Source of the DNA: Podocnemis expansa
Taxonomy: Eukaryota > Chordata > Testudines > Podocnemididae
Length of the DNA: 64,000 nucleotides
NCBI GenBank assembly: GCA_007922195.1
Contig: ML682089.1
Coordinates: 352,193 to 416,192, forward strand
Direction: 5' to 3'
Position numbers and translations under genes: made by a program
Notes under the pieces: model-generated
Told to the model about the DNA's origin: nothing
Database searches by the model: none
Seen by the model: only the letters and a program-made list of their open reading frames with translations
Shown: positions 21,442 to 32,931 of the stretch, in pieces
Layout: each line of letters starts with the position of its first letter
Numbering within the stretch: position 1 is the first letter of the stretch

Positions 21442-22908
21442 CATTGGTTCCCAACCAGTGTGCCGGGGCACACTGGTGTGCCGTGGGAACACCCAAAGTG
21501 TGCCACGAGCATGCCTGAGAGCTGGAGTTAAAGTTCCCTCCCTTCTCAGCCCAGCCACCTGGGTTGTGCAGGGTTGGGAAAATGCAGGGGTTAAAGTAAG
21601 GGGGAAGGCACGGGAACACAGTTCTGGGCTCCCTATTTTTAGGCAGACAGCATTCTGGCCCCCTAAAAATAGAGGAAGGCACTAGAATGGGGAGTTCCAC
21701 GGGTTCCCCCTAAAAATAGCAGGAGCAGCCCAAACACACTGTTCAGGTGGCTCTACCTTAAACCTGGCTCCACCCAGCAGAGAGCTGCAGGAGGATGTGA
21801 GTGTGTGAATCTCGCCCTGCAGGCAGAGAAGCTTGTGTCAGCCAGTCTGCAAACAGCCCAGGTGTGGTGTTTTGGACTACCTAGGGTCACTGGGGTTGCC
21901 ATAGTGATAAATGGGAGAGTCGTTGAGGTGTTAGGAAGACCTGCCTGTCTCCTCTCTGTCTCTCAGTTCTCTTTTAATAAAGACTTCTTATACAGCTCTG
22001 AATATGCTGTCCTCCTTATTGGATTATAATCTCCCTTAAAACTCTACACCAGGCAAGGGCTTTTTGGGGTGGGGGCTACTGGGTGTTGTGTGGGGCAGGT
22101 GTGTGTGTGTGTATTTCCAAAGGGATAGCCGTGTTAGTCTAGTCCAGCAAAACAAACAAACAAATAAACAAGGCGTAGTGTGGCACCTTAAGACTAACAG
22201 ATTTATTTTTTGCATGAGCTTTTGTGGGAGAAAATCCCTCTTCATCAAAGGTGGGTGGGAGTGGATGTGTAGCAGAGGGTGTGTGGCTGGGATTGTGGGG
22301 TGGCTGGTTGTTTGGGGGTGTGTGTAACTGGGGTAGGGTGGGGTGGCTGTGGGCAGGGTGTAGCTGGAGGTTGGAGGGTCCATCACAGGCAGAAAGGGGC
22401 TGGGGGAGGGGAGGATGGGACCCACTGATGCGGGAAGGAGCAGCAGTGGGGTGAGGATTTGCCCTGGGTGGCAGGGAGCCAGAGTAGAAAAGGGGGAAGT
22501 GAGTGCTGTAACATGCTCCCCTGCCCTACCTTCCCACTCCCCAGGTTCTCCCTGTCCCACCCCACAAAGCCATGCTTGTTCTCCCTTCCTCTCTCCTCTC
22601 TTGCCACCCTTGTGCTGTTCCCCATATGGCTCCCCTTGTCGTCTTTTGCCACCCCTGCCCTACTCTGCCCCCCACACTCGCTCCTGCCACTGCACACGAC
22701 TCCTGATCTCCCCTGTTTTGCTACCCCTGCTCTGCTATCCCTATTACTCTACATAGCAGCATTGCCAAAACACTGTGCCACAGTTCATGAATATTCATAA
22801 GTAATTTAAGTTAATTTGAATATTTATAAGTTTTTTAATGATGGTGTGCCTTGAAAAATTTGAAGGTCTCAAGGTGTGCCACAGCAGAGAAAAGGTTGGG
22901 AACCACTG
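21442..22908. mobile_element. hAT-type element, 1467 bp, with perfect 8-bp TSD
   Basis: The left end CATTGGTTCCCAACC and right end GGTTGGGAACCACTG form inverted repeats (one mismatch). gtgtagag occurs at 21434-21441 and 22909-22916, a perfect 8-bp TSD. No transposase frame is recognisable, so it is non-autonomous. It contains a PLE tail at 22108-22262. Confidence 0.85.
22108..22262 (-). repeat. PLE 3' tail inside the hAT element
   Basis: 'tccaaagggatagccgtg', 'gttagtctagtccagc', 'acagatttattttttgc' and 'ttttgtgggagaaaatcc' are the PLE tail on minus. This PLE landed after the hAT did. Confidence 0.75.
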
Positions 22909-25835
22909 GTGTAGAGTACTTGCGGCCCATGAGCCTGATGGGAACATGAATCTGGTGCACCTGGCATCCGAAGAAGGGATGGACGACCAGAAGTGGTTAG
23001 GGACTAGGAGAATTACTTCGTCCTAGATAGAAAGGTGGAAGCGTGAGTAGCCGGAGGCGGCAGCTGACGACCTGATACAGCATATTTGGAAATGAAGCAC
23101 CCGGATTGGTATGGGAAAGGGAAGGTGTCTAACCCACCCAACAGCCTTATACGGGCAGACCAGGAAGGAACTTTTGTGAACTTGATGAATATATCCCATG
23201 CCTATGTGAGTATATTGATGATGTTGTGGCGTTCCTTGTTGAAGAGGACTGTCAGCATCGGTAGCCTTGTGAAGAAACAAGGGAGTGATATCATCATTTC
23301 CCTCCTTTCCTTCCTGAGTTCAGCGGGTGGCACATGGCTGAAGGAGTAAAGGGGTGAAGGGATAATTGCAATGAAGCGGCACCCAAGTGTAGGCTCAGCA
23401 GTACGGTAAACCGGGGTGCCAGATCTCCATGGCCTAGGGGATTAGGCTGGCATTGGCTTACATGACCTGGTACCACTGGAGAGAGAGTCCAACTGGTGTC
23501 GTACCGACCTTAGGCCTGACGATGCACAGAGGTGTAAGTCAGGATTGGGGCTCCTGAAGGAAGGGCCCTTAGGGGGAAAGCAGGTTATATGGGAGGAGGG
23601 AGCAGTGTCCTCCGTGGGAATAGTGCTAAGGTCAGCCACCCAAAGGCACACATCCTGCCATCTCTTCAAGAGACTTTGATTTATCTGAAGTGTCTAGTAT
23701 GAGCATGCTACTGTTGTTGTTAGATCTTACCCTGAGAGTGAATTCCATCAGGGAACAGCTAGCTCCCGAATTTCCAGTGCCTGGACGGAGTCTCAGGACA
23801 GGCATCATATGAAGTCTATCCAGTGAGAAAGACCCCTAGAAGTTTCCCAGGATGGGAGCATAAAACAAGTAGCGATTACTAGGGCTAGAGGACCTTTGGA
23901 ACATGATGGGGAAGAGGGAGTTGTACCCTGAGGACACCCAGATAAGGTTGTCCCGGAGCTCGGTTGAGGTGACCACCGCACTATGATTATCCCCAGGGGA
24001 GGAGCTACGAGAGGGGCCCTGCTAGTTAGATAAGGCGATGACTGGTACCAGACTAGTACCCCGCCTTCAGGAGTGGTCTGCAGACCATACTGGTGGGGCC
24101 CAGCCAGGGGTGCCCTTCACAGGTCTTGGACTCTTGACTCTGAGGATCAAGACATCTAGTCTTCCCGCTGAACTGACCAGGCAACTTTGACTGCGAGACT
24201 GGAGGGGAGGACAGAAGGATGAGTGTGTTCAGCTCTGACCGAGTGACAAGGGGTGGGAGAGGAACATCAGAATCATTACCTTATCTCCTCTGATGGCCAT
24301 GGCCCGAGCATCTCAATTTAAGCGGGAGGGAATGGGTACATTAAAGGTGGGGAGAATGAGGAGGGAAAAGTAATACTGGTCCCCTCGTCAAAAAGAACCC
24401 AGTGTATGGACGTTCAGTCTTCACACCACATTCCGGGTAGCTGTGAATGACGGGACCTTAGGGGAAAGAGGAGCCACTGTTCGTAGGGTAGGTAGAAACG
24501 AGACGGGGGCCCAATTGGTGTGACCCCTCAGCAAGTTGTTCACCACACTGTGAACCAAGTGGTAGTAGCGAGTGTAGGAGTTTCATTGCCGGCATGGTTC
24601 CTGTGAGTGAGCTATCAAAGGCCTGCATCCCTAGACAGCCTCCGGCCTGCACGTCTGGTACCTGACAGGCAGAAGCGAGATGCCTGTTCTATGGGTTCAG
24701 GAAGGGATTGCCGTATCCAAAGCCGGAGGCACATACCTCAGGATCTTGGATGGGGTCGATCAGACGCGAGCTATGTTTAGTCCAGACCCAGTAACAATTG
24801 GAAAGGGGTTGGTTAGGGCAGCACATAGGAAGGATGGGGGGGATCCCCCCTGCTCCCCACTTTCGGGGCAGGGGGGGTGGAGGGAAAGAAACAAGGGTCA
24901 ACAACTGAGTCTCCGACCACCCAGTTGGGGTGTGGTGGGGTGGTAGGACTCTGTCCATGGGGAAGCGTGCAGGAGTGACGCTCCCAGTATGGAAATAATC
25001 ACAGTCAACGGGAGGGCCCTGTTTGGTTCAGAGTTGGAATTGACGGGTGATACACTCTTCAGTGTTCGGAGTGTGCTCCGTAAACCCTTATGTCTCCCAA
25101 AAGGGAAAAGAGCTGCCGCCCAAGGGGGGCGTTGTGTACGGGGTGTGATAGCACCCTTGGAGTAAAACCAACCTCAAAGGTATGTCCACAGGATTTTGGC
25201 TGCAGGTTCCCATGTGATTGCTATAAAGTCACCTCAGGTATTGGGGCTAAACCGCAGGAGTATGAATATATGTCCAACCTCAATCCTACTCAAAAGAAAA
25301 GAGGTTACTTAAACTCTGAACCATTTGTCCTCACCTGGAGGGAGAGGGAGAGGGAAAGGCAGAAGGCTGTCTGTCAGCTCCGAAAAATGGTACCGAGGCA
25401 GAGGGCAGTCCACGGCTGAGTTTGGATGGTTGACAGCATGGCTGTGAACGTAAACGGTAGTGCTAATTGACCAGTCGGGGTCCCTCGCCGCAGATGCATG
25501 GGGGAGAGCCTTGCCGGGAAGGTCCCCCAGGTGGGTTTCGGACTGAAGTTGTGGTGGTGAGGATTAAGTCCTCACGATTAACTAGTGTACGGGGGGGTGG
25601 TCAGTCAACTATGGGGCCTTATGGGGCTGGAGGACATGGAAGAGGCCCCATTGGGAGAAGACCGAGGTATTTTAACTCCCCACAGGGGTCATGAGCGGCC
25701 CCCAAGACGGCCGAGGTCTCCTGCAGAATGAGGGAGTTGCCCCTGAAGGGGAGATCAAGGGCCACCTGCTGAGAGGCTGGGGGCACTCTGGCTTCCCGAA
25801 GCCAAGCTGCACGGTGCAGGGTAACCGCTGAGCAC

Positions 25836-26180
25836 TGTTCCCTCTAATGTGCGCGGCCATACGGCCGCGCATGTAAGAAACTCCTCCCTGCTCAGGGGTT
25901 TCCAGTTCCCGTGCACCGAGAGGGCCAGTCCAGCGGTGCAGTGCAGGACTGGTTGGGACAGGCCGGCAGAGCAGCTGAGGATCAGCCAGGGGAGTGGGGG
26001 CTGGGCTGGGCCTGAGGGTGGACCAGCTGAGCAGCTGGGGCCGGGCAGGCCCAGGCTGTCAAAGCTGCGGAGGTGGGGTGGGGACCAGGGCCAGGCCAGC
26101 AGAGCAGCTGGGGTGGGTGGGCCAGGGCCGGGCAGGGGCCGGCAGAGCTCCTGAAGATCGGCTGGGAGCTGGTCAGGCTC
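25836..26180. repeat. GC-rich repetitive block of unknown family
   Basis: 'gttccctctaatgtgcgcgg' at the left edge resembles, in inverse, 'agagggaacattgc' at 32262-32275, where another block meets a DIRS gag. The rest is a degenerate tandem of units such as 'ggccaggcagagcagctggg'. Neither boundary is certain. Confidence 0.4.
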
Positions 26181-26194
26181 AGGGTTACCAAAAA

Positions 26195-26226
26195 AACCAA
26201 GGAGTTGTGTAGCACTTTAAGACTCC
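26195..26226 (-). repeat. Short PLE tail fragment
   Basis: 'aaccaaggagttgtgtagc' then 'actttaagact' matches the PLE tail core on minus. Confidence 0.5.
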
Positions 26227-27014
26227 TCCTCTTTGCCCTGCCCTCCTCCGTGCTCCAGGCATTACAGCTGCAGTGCTACAAGTGGTTTTGCTTTGCTTTG
26301 TTGCTTTGGCTCCTCACCCCGGGCTTCTTTCCAGGCTCCAGCTCAGGTCCTCTCCTCTTTCCCTGCACCTGATTTTGGGGAAGGTTTGATCTTATTTTTT
26401 GGAGGGGTTGGGGCTTTTCTTCACCTTGATGGGGTCTCTGAAGTGCCCAGAGAGAAACCTGTGACTCCTTCTTTGCTTTCTGATTTGCTGTCCTGCTTGG
26501 CTTAAAGTTTCTGTGGAGGTTTGTTTCTCTAATGGCTGGGCTAAGCCAGATCTTTATTCCTGCTAATGAACCTTGGCTTTTGACAACAAATCTTTTGTTT
26601 AGAGGTCCAACAAAGTTCACTTTTGATTGTGAGGAGGTTTGAATCTGTAAGATTTTCCTTTTCCCAGTGTGATTTTTTTCAGTTTGTTTCTTCTTTCCAA
26701 GAAGAGATTAGTCCACTGCAGATGTATCCTTAAATTTTAGTAAGATACACAGATTTGCAAGTATCATCCATTCTAAAGTAGCTGCTGGGCTGGGCCTGAT
26801 CCTATAGTTTAAATGAAGTCAGTGGGAAATTTGATGGAGTAAGGATTGCAATATTTGTCCCTTTGTTAGTTTATCAAATCATAGAAAACATGCAGCTTGT
26901 TTTTGCCTATATACTCTATGCTTATTTTTATTTTGGTACATTTAGGAAAAAACTGATCATTGCATTCAAGAATAGGTGCTGTCCTCTTGGGTGGAGCATT
27001 TGATAGTCACAAAC
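26227..27014. other. No recognised feature
   Basis: T-rich on plus. No exon, frame or repeat terminus was identified. Confidence 0.4.
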
Positions 27015-30000
27015 ACAGAATCATAGAATCATAGGGTTGAAAGGGACCCCACGAGGTCATCTAGTCCAACCCCCTGCCAAAAAAAGCAGGACCACTCCCA
27101 TTAGATCATCCCAGTCAGTGTTTTGTCTAGCTGGGACTTGAACACCTCCAGAGATGGAGATTCCACGACCTCCCTAGGCAGCTTATTCCAATGCTTCACC
27201 ACTCGCCTAGTAAGGAAGTTTTTCCTAATATCCAGCCTGGACCGCCCCAGCTGTAACTTGAAACCATTGCTTCTCGTTCTGCCCTCTGTTACTACCGAGA
27301 ACAGTCGAGCTCCCTCCTCCTTGGAGCAACCCTTCAAGTAGTTGAAGGTTGCTATCAAATCCCCCCTCAGTCTTCTCTTCTGCAGACTAAATAAGCCTAG
27401 TTCCTTCAGTCTTTCTTCATAGGGCTTGTGCTCCAGCCCTTTGATCATTTTGGTTGCCCTCCTCTGGACTCTCTCTAATTTGTCCATGTCCTTTTTGTAG
27501 TGGGGAGCCCAAAACTGGACACAGTATTCCAGATGTGGCCTCACTAGTGCAGAATAGAGGGGAATGATCACATCCCTCGATCTGCTGGTAACACTTCTTC
27601 TGATGCAGCCCAGTATGCCATTGGCCTTTTTGGCAGCAAGCGCACACTGCTGACTCATATCCAGCTTCCCATCCACCATGACTCCCAGGTCCTTTTCTCC
27701 AGTGCTGCTATTTAGCTGATCACTCCCCAGCCTGTAACAGTACATGGGGTTTTTTCGTCCCAAGTGCAGGATTTTACACTTGTCCTTGTTGAACCTCATG
27801 AGATTCCTCTTGGCCCACTGCTCCAATTTGTCTAGGTCTCCCTGAATCCTGTCCCTGCCCTCTAGGGTGTCTACCGTTCCCCCCAGTTTGGTATCATCTG
27901 CAAACTTACTAAGTGTGCAATCTATCCCATCATCCAGATCATTAATGAAAACATTGAACAGAACTGGCCCCAGGACCGACCCCTGGGGCACACCACTTGT
28001 TACTGCCTGCCAACTTGACATGGAGCCATTGATTCCTACACGCTGAAACCGTTGTTCTAGCCAGTTTTCTATCCACCTTACAGTCCATGCATCTAACACA
28101 TACTTCCTTAATTTGCCAATGAGAATGCTGTGGGAAACCATATCAAAAGCCTTGCTAAAGTCAAGGTATATCACATCAACGGCTCTTCCCGCATCCACAA
28201 ATCCAGTCATCTCATCATAGAAGGCGATGAGGTTGGTCAGGCATGATTTACCCTTGGTGAATCCATGCTGACTGTTCCTGATTACTCTATTTTCCTCCAA
28301 GTGTTTCAGGATGGATTCTTTGAGAAGCTGCTCCATGATTTTTCCAGGGATTGAGGTGAGGCTGACAGGTCTGTAATTCCCAGGATCATCCTTTTTGCCT
28401 TTCTTGAAGATAGGTACTATATTTGCTTTTTTCCAGTCCTCTGGCACTTCCCCTGTTCGCCACGAGTTTTCGAAGATAATGGCCAACGGTACTGCTATCT
28501 CATCAGCCAGCTCCCTCAGCACCCTCGGATGCAGTTCATCCGGCCCCATGGACTTGTGCACATCTAGTTTCTTTAAGCAGTCCCTAACCTGACCTTCTGT
28601 CACCAAGGGCCTCTCTTCTTCTCCCCAGTCTACCGTACCTAGTGTAGTGGGCTGGGAGCTGACCCTGCTTGTGAAAACTGAAGTAAAAAAAGCATTGAGC
28701 ACTTCAGCTTTTTCCTCATCCTCTGTCACGAGGATGCCTGCCCCATTCAGTAAGGGACCTACACCATCCCTGATCCTCTTCTTGTTATTGATATACTTGT
28801 AGAACCCCTTCCTGTTATCCTTCACATCCCTTGCTAGTCGCAACTCCATTTGTCCTTTGGCCTTTCTGATTTTATCCCTGCAGTCCCGAGCAATGTCTTT
28901 ATATGCCTCCTTAGTCATCTGTCCTAGCTTCCACTTCCTGTAAGCGTCCTTTTTATGCTTCAGCTCAGTGCAGAGCTCTCTGTTAAGCCACAGTGGGCGC
29001 CTTCCACATTTGCTGTGCTTTCTCCTTATCAGAATTGTATCTTCCTGTGCCCTTAGCAGGGTTTCTTTAAAATACACCCAACTCTCTTGGACGCCTTTCC
29101 CCTTCAGATCAGCCTCCCAAGGGATCCTGCCCATCAGTTCCCTGAGGGAGACAAAATCTGCTTTTCTGAAGTCCAGGGTCTGTGTTTTGCTTCTTTCCTT
29201 CTTTCCTTTAATCATCAACTTGAACTCAGTCATTTCATGGTCACTGCTACCCAGGCTGCCATTGACCTCTACTTCCCTGATAAATTCTTCTCTATTTGTG
29301 AGCAGCAGATCAAGAGGTGCAAGGCCCCTCGTTGGTTGCTCCAGCATTTGTACCAGGAAGTTGTCCTCAACACTCTCCAGAAACTTCCTGGATTGCCTGT
29401 GCACTGCTGTATTGGCCTTCCAGCAGATGTCAGGGTAATTGAAGTCCCCCATGAGAACCAGGGCCTGTGCTCTAGAAACTTCTGTTAGTTGTCCACAGAA
29501 TGCCTCATCCACCTCCTCTTTCTGATCTGGTGGTCTGTAGCAGACACCTACCACAACATCCCCCTTGTTGCTCTCCCCTCTAAACTTAACCCACAGACTT
29601 TCAACTGGCTTGTTTCCACTTTCATAATGAAGCTCTGAGCAGTCATAGAGCTCCTTTACATATAGTGCTACTCCTCCCCCTCTTCTTCCCTGCCTGTCCT
29701 TCCTGAACAGTCTATACCCATCTATTGCAGAGCTCCAGTCATGCAAACTATCCCACCACGTCTCTGTTATCCCAATCATGTCATAGTTCTTTGTCTGCGC
29801 TAGTACTACCAATTCCTCCTGCTTGTTTCCCAGGCTCCTTGCATTTGTGTATAGGCACCTAAGATACCCAGCTGATTGCCCTACTTTCCCATTTTGATTT
29901 TCAATTCTATTGTATCTACCTCCCTGGATTTTCTTTTGGTGTTGACCTCCCCCACCTGCCTCAGGCATTAGGGCTTCATTAGAGCATCTAAGAAAGTTAT

Positions 30001-30310
30001 TTGATTCCCCCCGCATGTTCCAATTATCCTCTCTTCTATCCCTGTAGTTACAGTCCCGGCACCCCCCAAGTTCCATCCCATCCCCCTGGTCTCCCACATA
30101 GTCACTTACCTGTGGGCTTTGGTCTCCTTCCCCCATCAGACCTAGTTTAAAGCCCTCCTCACTAGGTCAGCCAGTCTGCGTCCAAATACGCTCTTCCCCT
30201 TCCTCGAAAGATGGAGTCCATCTCTGCCTAGCAGTCCTTCTTCCTGAAACAGCAACCCATCTACTTCTACTCTGCCCCCCCGCCCCCAATTGATGTGTAT
30301 TTCACATAAA
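27015..30310 (-). mobile_element. CR1 LINE, 5' truncated in ORF1, ORF2 intact
   Basis: Read on minus, the element contains the last ~60 codons of ORF1, a complete ORF2 and a short 3'UTR. It ends in the CR1-type octamer repeat (ATCATAGA on plus at about 27020-27036). The 3' tail 'gggttggactagatgacc' (minus) is a hallmark of CR1. The left truncation is near 30300. The intact frame suggests a young copy. Confidence 0.93.
27101..30136 (-). CDS. CR1 ORF2: endonuclease and reverse transcriptase
   Basis: The 1011-codon frame is uninterrupted. The N-terminal half carries apurinic-like endonuclease motifs: TNARSL (N98), GITETWW (E125), GDFNYPD (D231, N233) and SSDHE (H300). The RT domain follows, with [10 protein letters not shown] (D658), [11 protein letters not shown] (~713-723) and [10 protein letters not shown], the FADD catalytic pair at about 744-747. 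These enzymes nick target DNA and copy the element RNA at the nick (target-primed reverse transcription). The start ATG at 30136-30134 lies 5 bases after the ORF1 stop. All listed catalytic residues are present, so an active enzyme is possible in principle. Confidence 0.95.
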   Translation of the reverse strand: MGEGDQSPQVSDYVGDQGDGMELGGCRDCNYRDRREDNWNMRGESNNFLRCSNEALMPEAGGGGQHQKKIQGGRYNRIENQNGKVGQSAGYLRCLYTNARSLGNKQEELVVLAQTKNYDMIGITETWWDSLHDWSSAIDGYRLFRKDRQGRRGGGVALYVKELYDCSELHYESGNKPVESLWVKFRGESNKGDVVVGVCYRPPDQKEEVDEAFCGQLTEVSRAQALVLMGDFNYPDICWKANTAVHRQSRKFLESVEDNFLVQMLEQPTRGLAPLDLLLTNREEFIREVEVNGSLGSSDHEMTEFKLMIKGKKERSKTQTLDFRKADFVSLRELMGRIPWEADLKGKGVQESWVYFKETLLRAQEDTILIRRKHSKCGRRPLWLNRELCTELKHKKDAYRKWKLGQMTKEAYKDIARDCRDKIRKAKGQMELRLARDVKDNRKGFYKYINNKKRIRDGVGPLLNGAGILVTEDEEKAEVLNAFFTSVFTSRVSSQPTTLGTVDWGEEERPLVTEGQVRDCLKKLDVHKSMGPDELHPRVLRELADEIAVPLAIIFENSWRTGEVPEDWKKANIVPIFKKGKKDDPGNYRPVSLTSIPGKIMEQLLKESILKHLEENRVIRNSQHGFTKGKSCLTNLIAFYDEMTGFVDAGRAVDVIYLDFSKAFDMVSHSILIGKLRKYVLDAWTVRWIENWLEQRFQRVGINGSMSSWQAVTSGVPQGSVLGPVLFNVFINDLDDGIDCTLSKFADDTKLGGTVDTLEGRDRIQGDLDKLEQWAKRNLMRFNKDKCKILHLGRKNPMYCYRLGSDQLNSSTGEKDLGVMVDGKLDMSQQCALAAKKANGILGCIRRSVTSRSRDVIIPLYSALVRPHLEYCVQFWAPHYKKDMDKLERVQRRATKMIKGLEHKPYEERLKELGLFSLQKRRLRGDLIATFNYLKGCSKEEGARLFSVVTEGRTRSNGFKLQLGRSRLDIRKNFLTRRVVKHWNKLPREVVESPSLEVFKSQLDKTLTGMI

Positions 30311-30327
30311 AGCAAACAAAATGTCAA
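30142..30327 (-). pseudogene. CR1 ORF1 C-terminus (esterase-like part)
   Basis: About 55 codons end at TAG 30144-30142. 'GRDGLHLSRKGK' matches the C-terminal D-x-x-H block of the SGNH/esterase domain found in CR1 ORF1 proteins. Upstream parts of ORF1 are lost by 5' truncation, so the first few codons of this frame are flanking sequence. ORF2 begins in a different frame just downstream, which fits termination-reinitiation. Confidence 0.75.
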
Positions 30328-31690
30328 CTGTCATAAAATAGATATATATCCATCTGTGGTTTATGGCGGACATAGTAGGATATGATGTCTCCAGAAATTT
30401 GCATTTTAGGTAAAAGGTTATGTTTCAGGCAGGTCTACACATAAAAACCAGCAGCTCTCATTTTTTCTGATTTCTCCTTTCCTGTGTGTATAAAATCTAA
30501 AGAGCTTGTCTGTGATTTTTTTTAAATACTGCACAGTGAGGCTCAAAACGGAGGCTAGACAGGGATTTCTGTACACTCTGCCTGCCCACCCCAGTTGTCA
30601 GCTAGTAACAGTGTTAGACCAAATGAGTGAGCACCCCCTATAGCCCCCCAAACATCCCCCTGCAAAATACCCCTAATTTCAAGTCATGGGGTGAATACTG
30701 CTGACATATTACTTTTCTTTTAGAAGCTAACACCTCAAATCCTGTTAGACTTCATGTAGTCAAGGGCCCCTCCCTCTGTGTGTCAAACAATGAGAGGGAA
30801 TTCTGTGAAGGAGCTTACTGTGTTAAAACTGATTTTAATCTTGTCCATAATTACTACATTAAATTTATTGGAGGTGTGCTTCCGTTTGCAACTCACAATG
30901 TAAGAACATCAGTCTGGACAGGAGTTCTGCAGTGTGATTCTCTTTGCACCTTGATATAAACATTAAATACTTAGTTTTGTGACTCATTAAAGTGGTTGGC
31001 TTTATGGTTACTTTAATGTGAAGAGGAAAAATACTTACTTAAGCCATTCATTTGATATTCTTGAGCCTCTGTTCTTGCAATTAATCTCACGCTGTAACTA
31101 GGGGCTAGACAGATTTCTCTGGAGTTGGGTGATCAATGGGGCAAGCATTTTGGGGGGGGGGCATTGGCTGGGTGGATGAAGGGGGCCCAGGCGGAGCCCC
31201 AGATGTATATGTGTCCTCCAACATCCTCCTTTTTGTACTTCCCTGTCCTCGTTTCCATGCTTTGGTATCCGGTAACCCTAGTCTGGCAAAGCGGTTGAGG
31301 ATTGGAGGGGGGGGGGGGGACAGGCCTTAACCATGGCCAAGGATCAACTGGGGGAGGGGGCAGGCTGGGAGAGCAGCTGAAGATGGGCAGGGGGCAGGCC
31401 TGAAGCCCCACTGAGGATTGACTGGGGGGGAGTTGCTAGCTATCCAAGGGCTCCTTTTTACCTTCATGTCCTTCCTCCCTCAGGCATTCTAAAAATAGGT
31501 GATTGTCCAGCCTTTTACTTCTGATAAGTAGACTGGGGGCCGGATGGGGACGGACACAGTGCTGGAACCCACAATCCTGATGTTAAGAGTTTGCTGCACA
31601 GATGCACACATGGAATAAAGAGCGGTTTATGGGGGGCGGGATCAAGGGGCAGTGGAGTACACAGTTATCCTTTATGCCTAGAAGTTTTTA
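30311..31690. other. No recognised feature
   Basis: A/T-rich DNA with two G-runs (about 31150-31159 and 31308-31319). No exon was recognised. The position is upstream of the proposed DNHD1 promoter. Confidence 0.4.
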
Positions 31691-31696
31691 TATATG

Positions 31697-31772
31697 GATT
31701 CCCTGTAGCTCAGTTGGTAGAATAACAGATTTGTAATCACAGGATCAAGCCTTGGGTTGGGTTTTTTACCTT
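31697..31772 (+). tRNA. tRNA-Thr-like relic (probable pseudogene or SINE head)
   Basis: 'cctgtagctcagttggtaga' has the A-box form of a tRNA gene and 'ggatcaagcc' a degenerate B-box at a normal distance. The anticodon loop could read TGT (Thr) in 'tttgtaat'. The acceptor stem does not pair well and the T-arm is degraded. A functional tRNA is unlikely. Confidence 0.3.
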
Positions 31773-32270
31773 TTGGCCTGTTGCTCCAGAGGGAAGGGTT
31801 AAATTGGGAAAAAAATATATAGCAAACACTAATAAAATGAAGCAAAATAAAGTATACTGAGATCAAGATTACTAATAGTGATCAATTAAGTAAAACAAAT
31901 AAAGGGTCACAATTGAACTGGCTAGGAACATTTTAGGACCATTCTTTTTTTAATTGTAAAATGGGCTGCTGTGCAAAATGAAAAATGAGAGGCAAGTTAA
32001 TTGCTTTCACTTTAACTTTTTTATGTGCTTATTCATTTTGGAAAACCGACAAAGGCAGACAAACAGAACTGAAGAATTTGATGAGACAAAATGTCGCAAA
32101 GGCATTGAATACATTCAAATTATTAATAAAAAATTAAATAACTTATTAATTTTTCATTGTTCTATATTTTTCAATAATTTCCATCACATGAAGTTGCACA
32201 AAAATTTTATTCATAAAAAGATTTGCACACGGGTTCACAATTTTGCACACAAGCCATCAAACCTTAGAGG
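31773..32270. other. AT-rich sequence of unknown origin
   Basis: Very A/T-rich, ending at 'cttagagggaacattg' where the DIRS gag begins. The junction motif resembles 25836-25850 in inverse orientation, which suggests a shared but unnamed mobile element edge. Confidence 0.35.
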
Positions 32271-32831
32271 GAACATTGCCGCTGAGGCCATGGTGTAGGC
32301 TGCCATATCCACCGCTTCCCATGCTGACAAATGGAGGTCCTGAGAGGCTATTTTACCTTCCTCCAAGAAGGCATCATACTTTTCCCTGGCCTCTGGTAGC
32401 AGTAGATGTCTGAATCTGTTTATTGACTCCCACACGTCCGGCATGTATCTGCTTGTTAGGGCCTGATTGTTTGTGACCCGCAACTGGAAGGCTGAGGAGG
32501 AGTGTATTTCCGTCCCAGTAGCTCTAACTCCCTTGCATCCCTCGATGTTGGGAAGGGATTGCGGGGAGTCTGCCCTGGCCCTAAGGCTGCCTCCACCACA
32601 GCATGAGGTGGTACTGGGTAGTGGGGAGTGAGGGGAACTCTGACCCCGGGACCCTGTACTTGAGACCCGCCATATCTGAGACCGGGGAGGCCAGGTCCCA
32701 GTTGCTAGAGTGAAGCAGAACCGTGACCGGTTCTGCCAAGGAGAACACCGGGCCAAATAAAGCATCAGAGGGTGCCTCGGACAATTGGACCTCCATCCCC
32801 ATGTGGGCTGAGATGCGGCGCAGGAGATCAA
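32235..32831 (-). pseudogene. DIRS gag, C-terminal part (shifted frame)
   Basis: A 198-codon minus frame follows the main gag frame after a shift. It includes 'NNQALTSRYMPDVWESINRF' and 'AWEAVDMAAYTMASA', which match the remnant at 1-2660. Sequence after ASAA belongs to the flank. The break between 32932 and 32831 prevents a full protein from this copy. Confidence 0.6.
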
Positions 32832-32931
32832 GATGCGCTGACAAATCGCCTGAAGAAGACGGTACAGGGTTTAAGGCTCTCCCTGGTGCCAGGAGTGGTA
32901 CCGGTGTGGTCACAGAGGCCTCTTGTGGTGA

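Larger units (their letters stand above)
20926..25835. other. Long unidentified non-coding block attached to a DIRS end
   Basis: Excluding the hAT element at 21442-22908, about 3.4 kb show no frame with a recognised motif on either strand and no host exon. The left edge is the DIRS 3' terminal structure. The right edge is unclear and may be near 25835, where a different sequence begins ('ttccctctaatgtgc'). A non-autonomous DIRS derivative is one reading; a highly decayed element or unrelated DNA are others. Confidence 0.4.

Noticed and set aside
28968..29488. Plus-strand frames of 133-156 codons
   Set aside because: They are antisense shadows of the CR1 ORF2.
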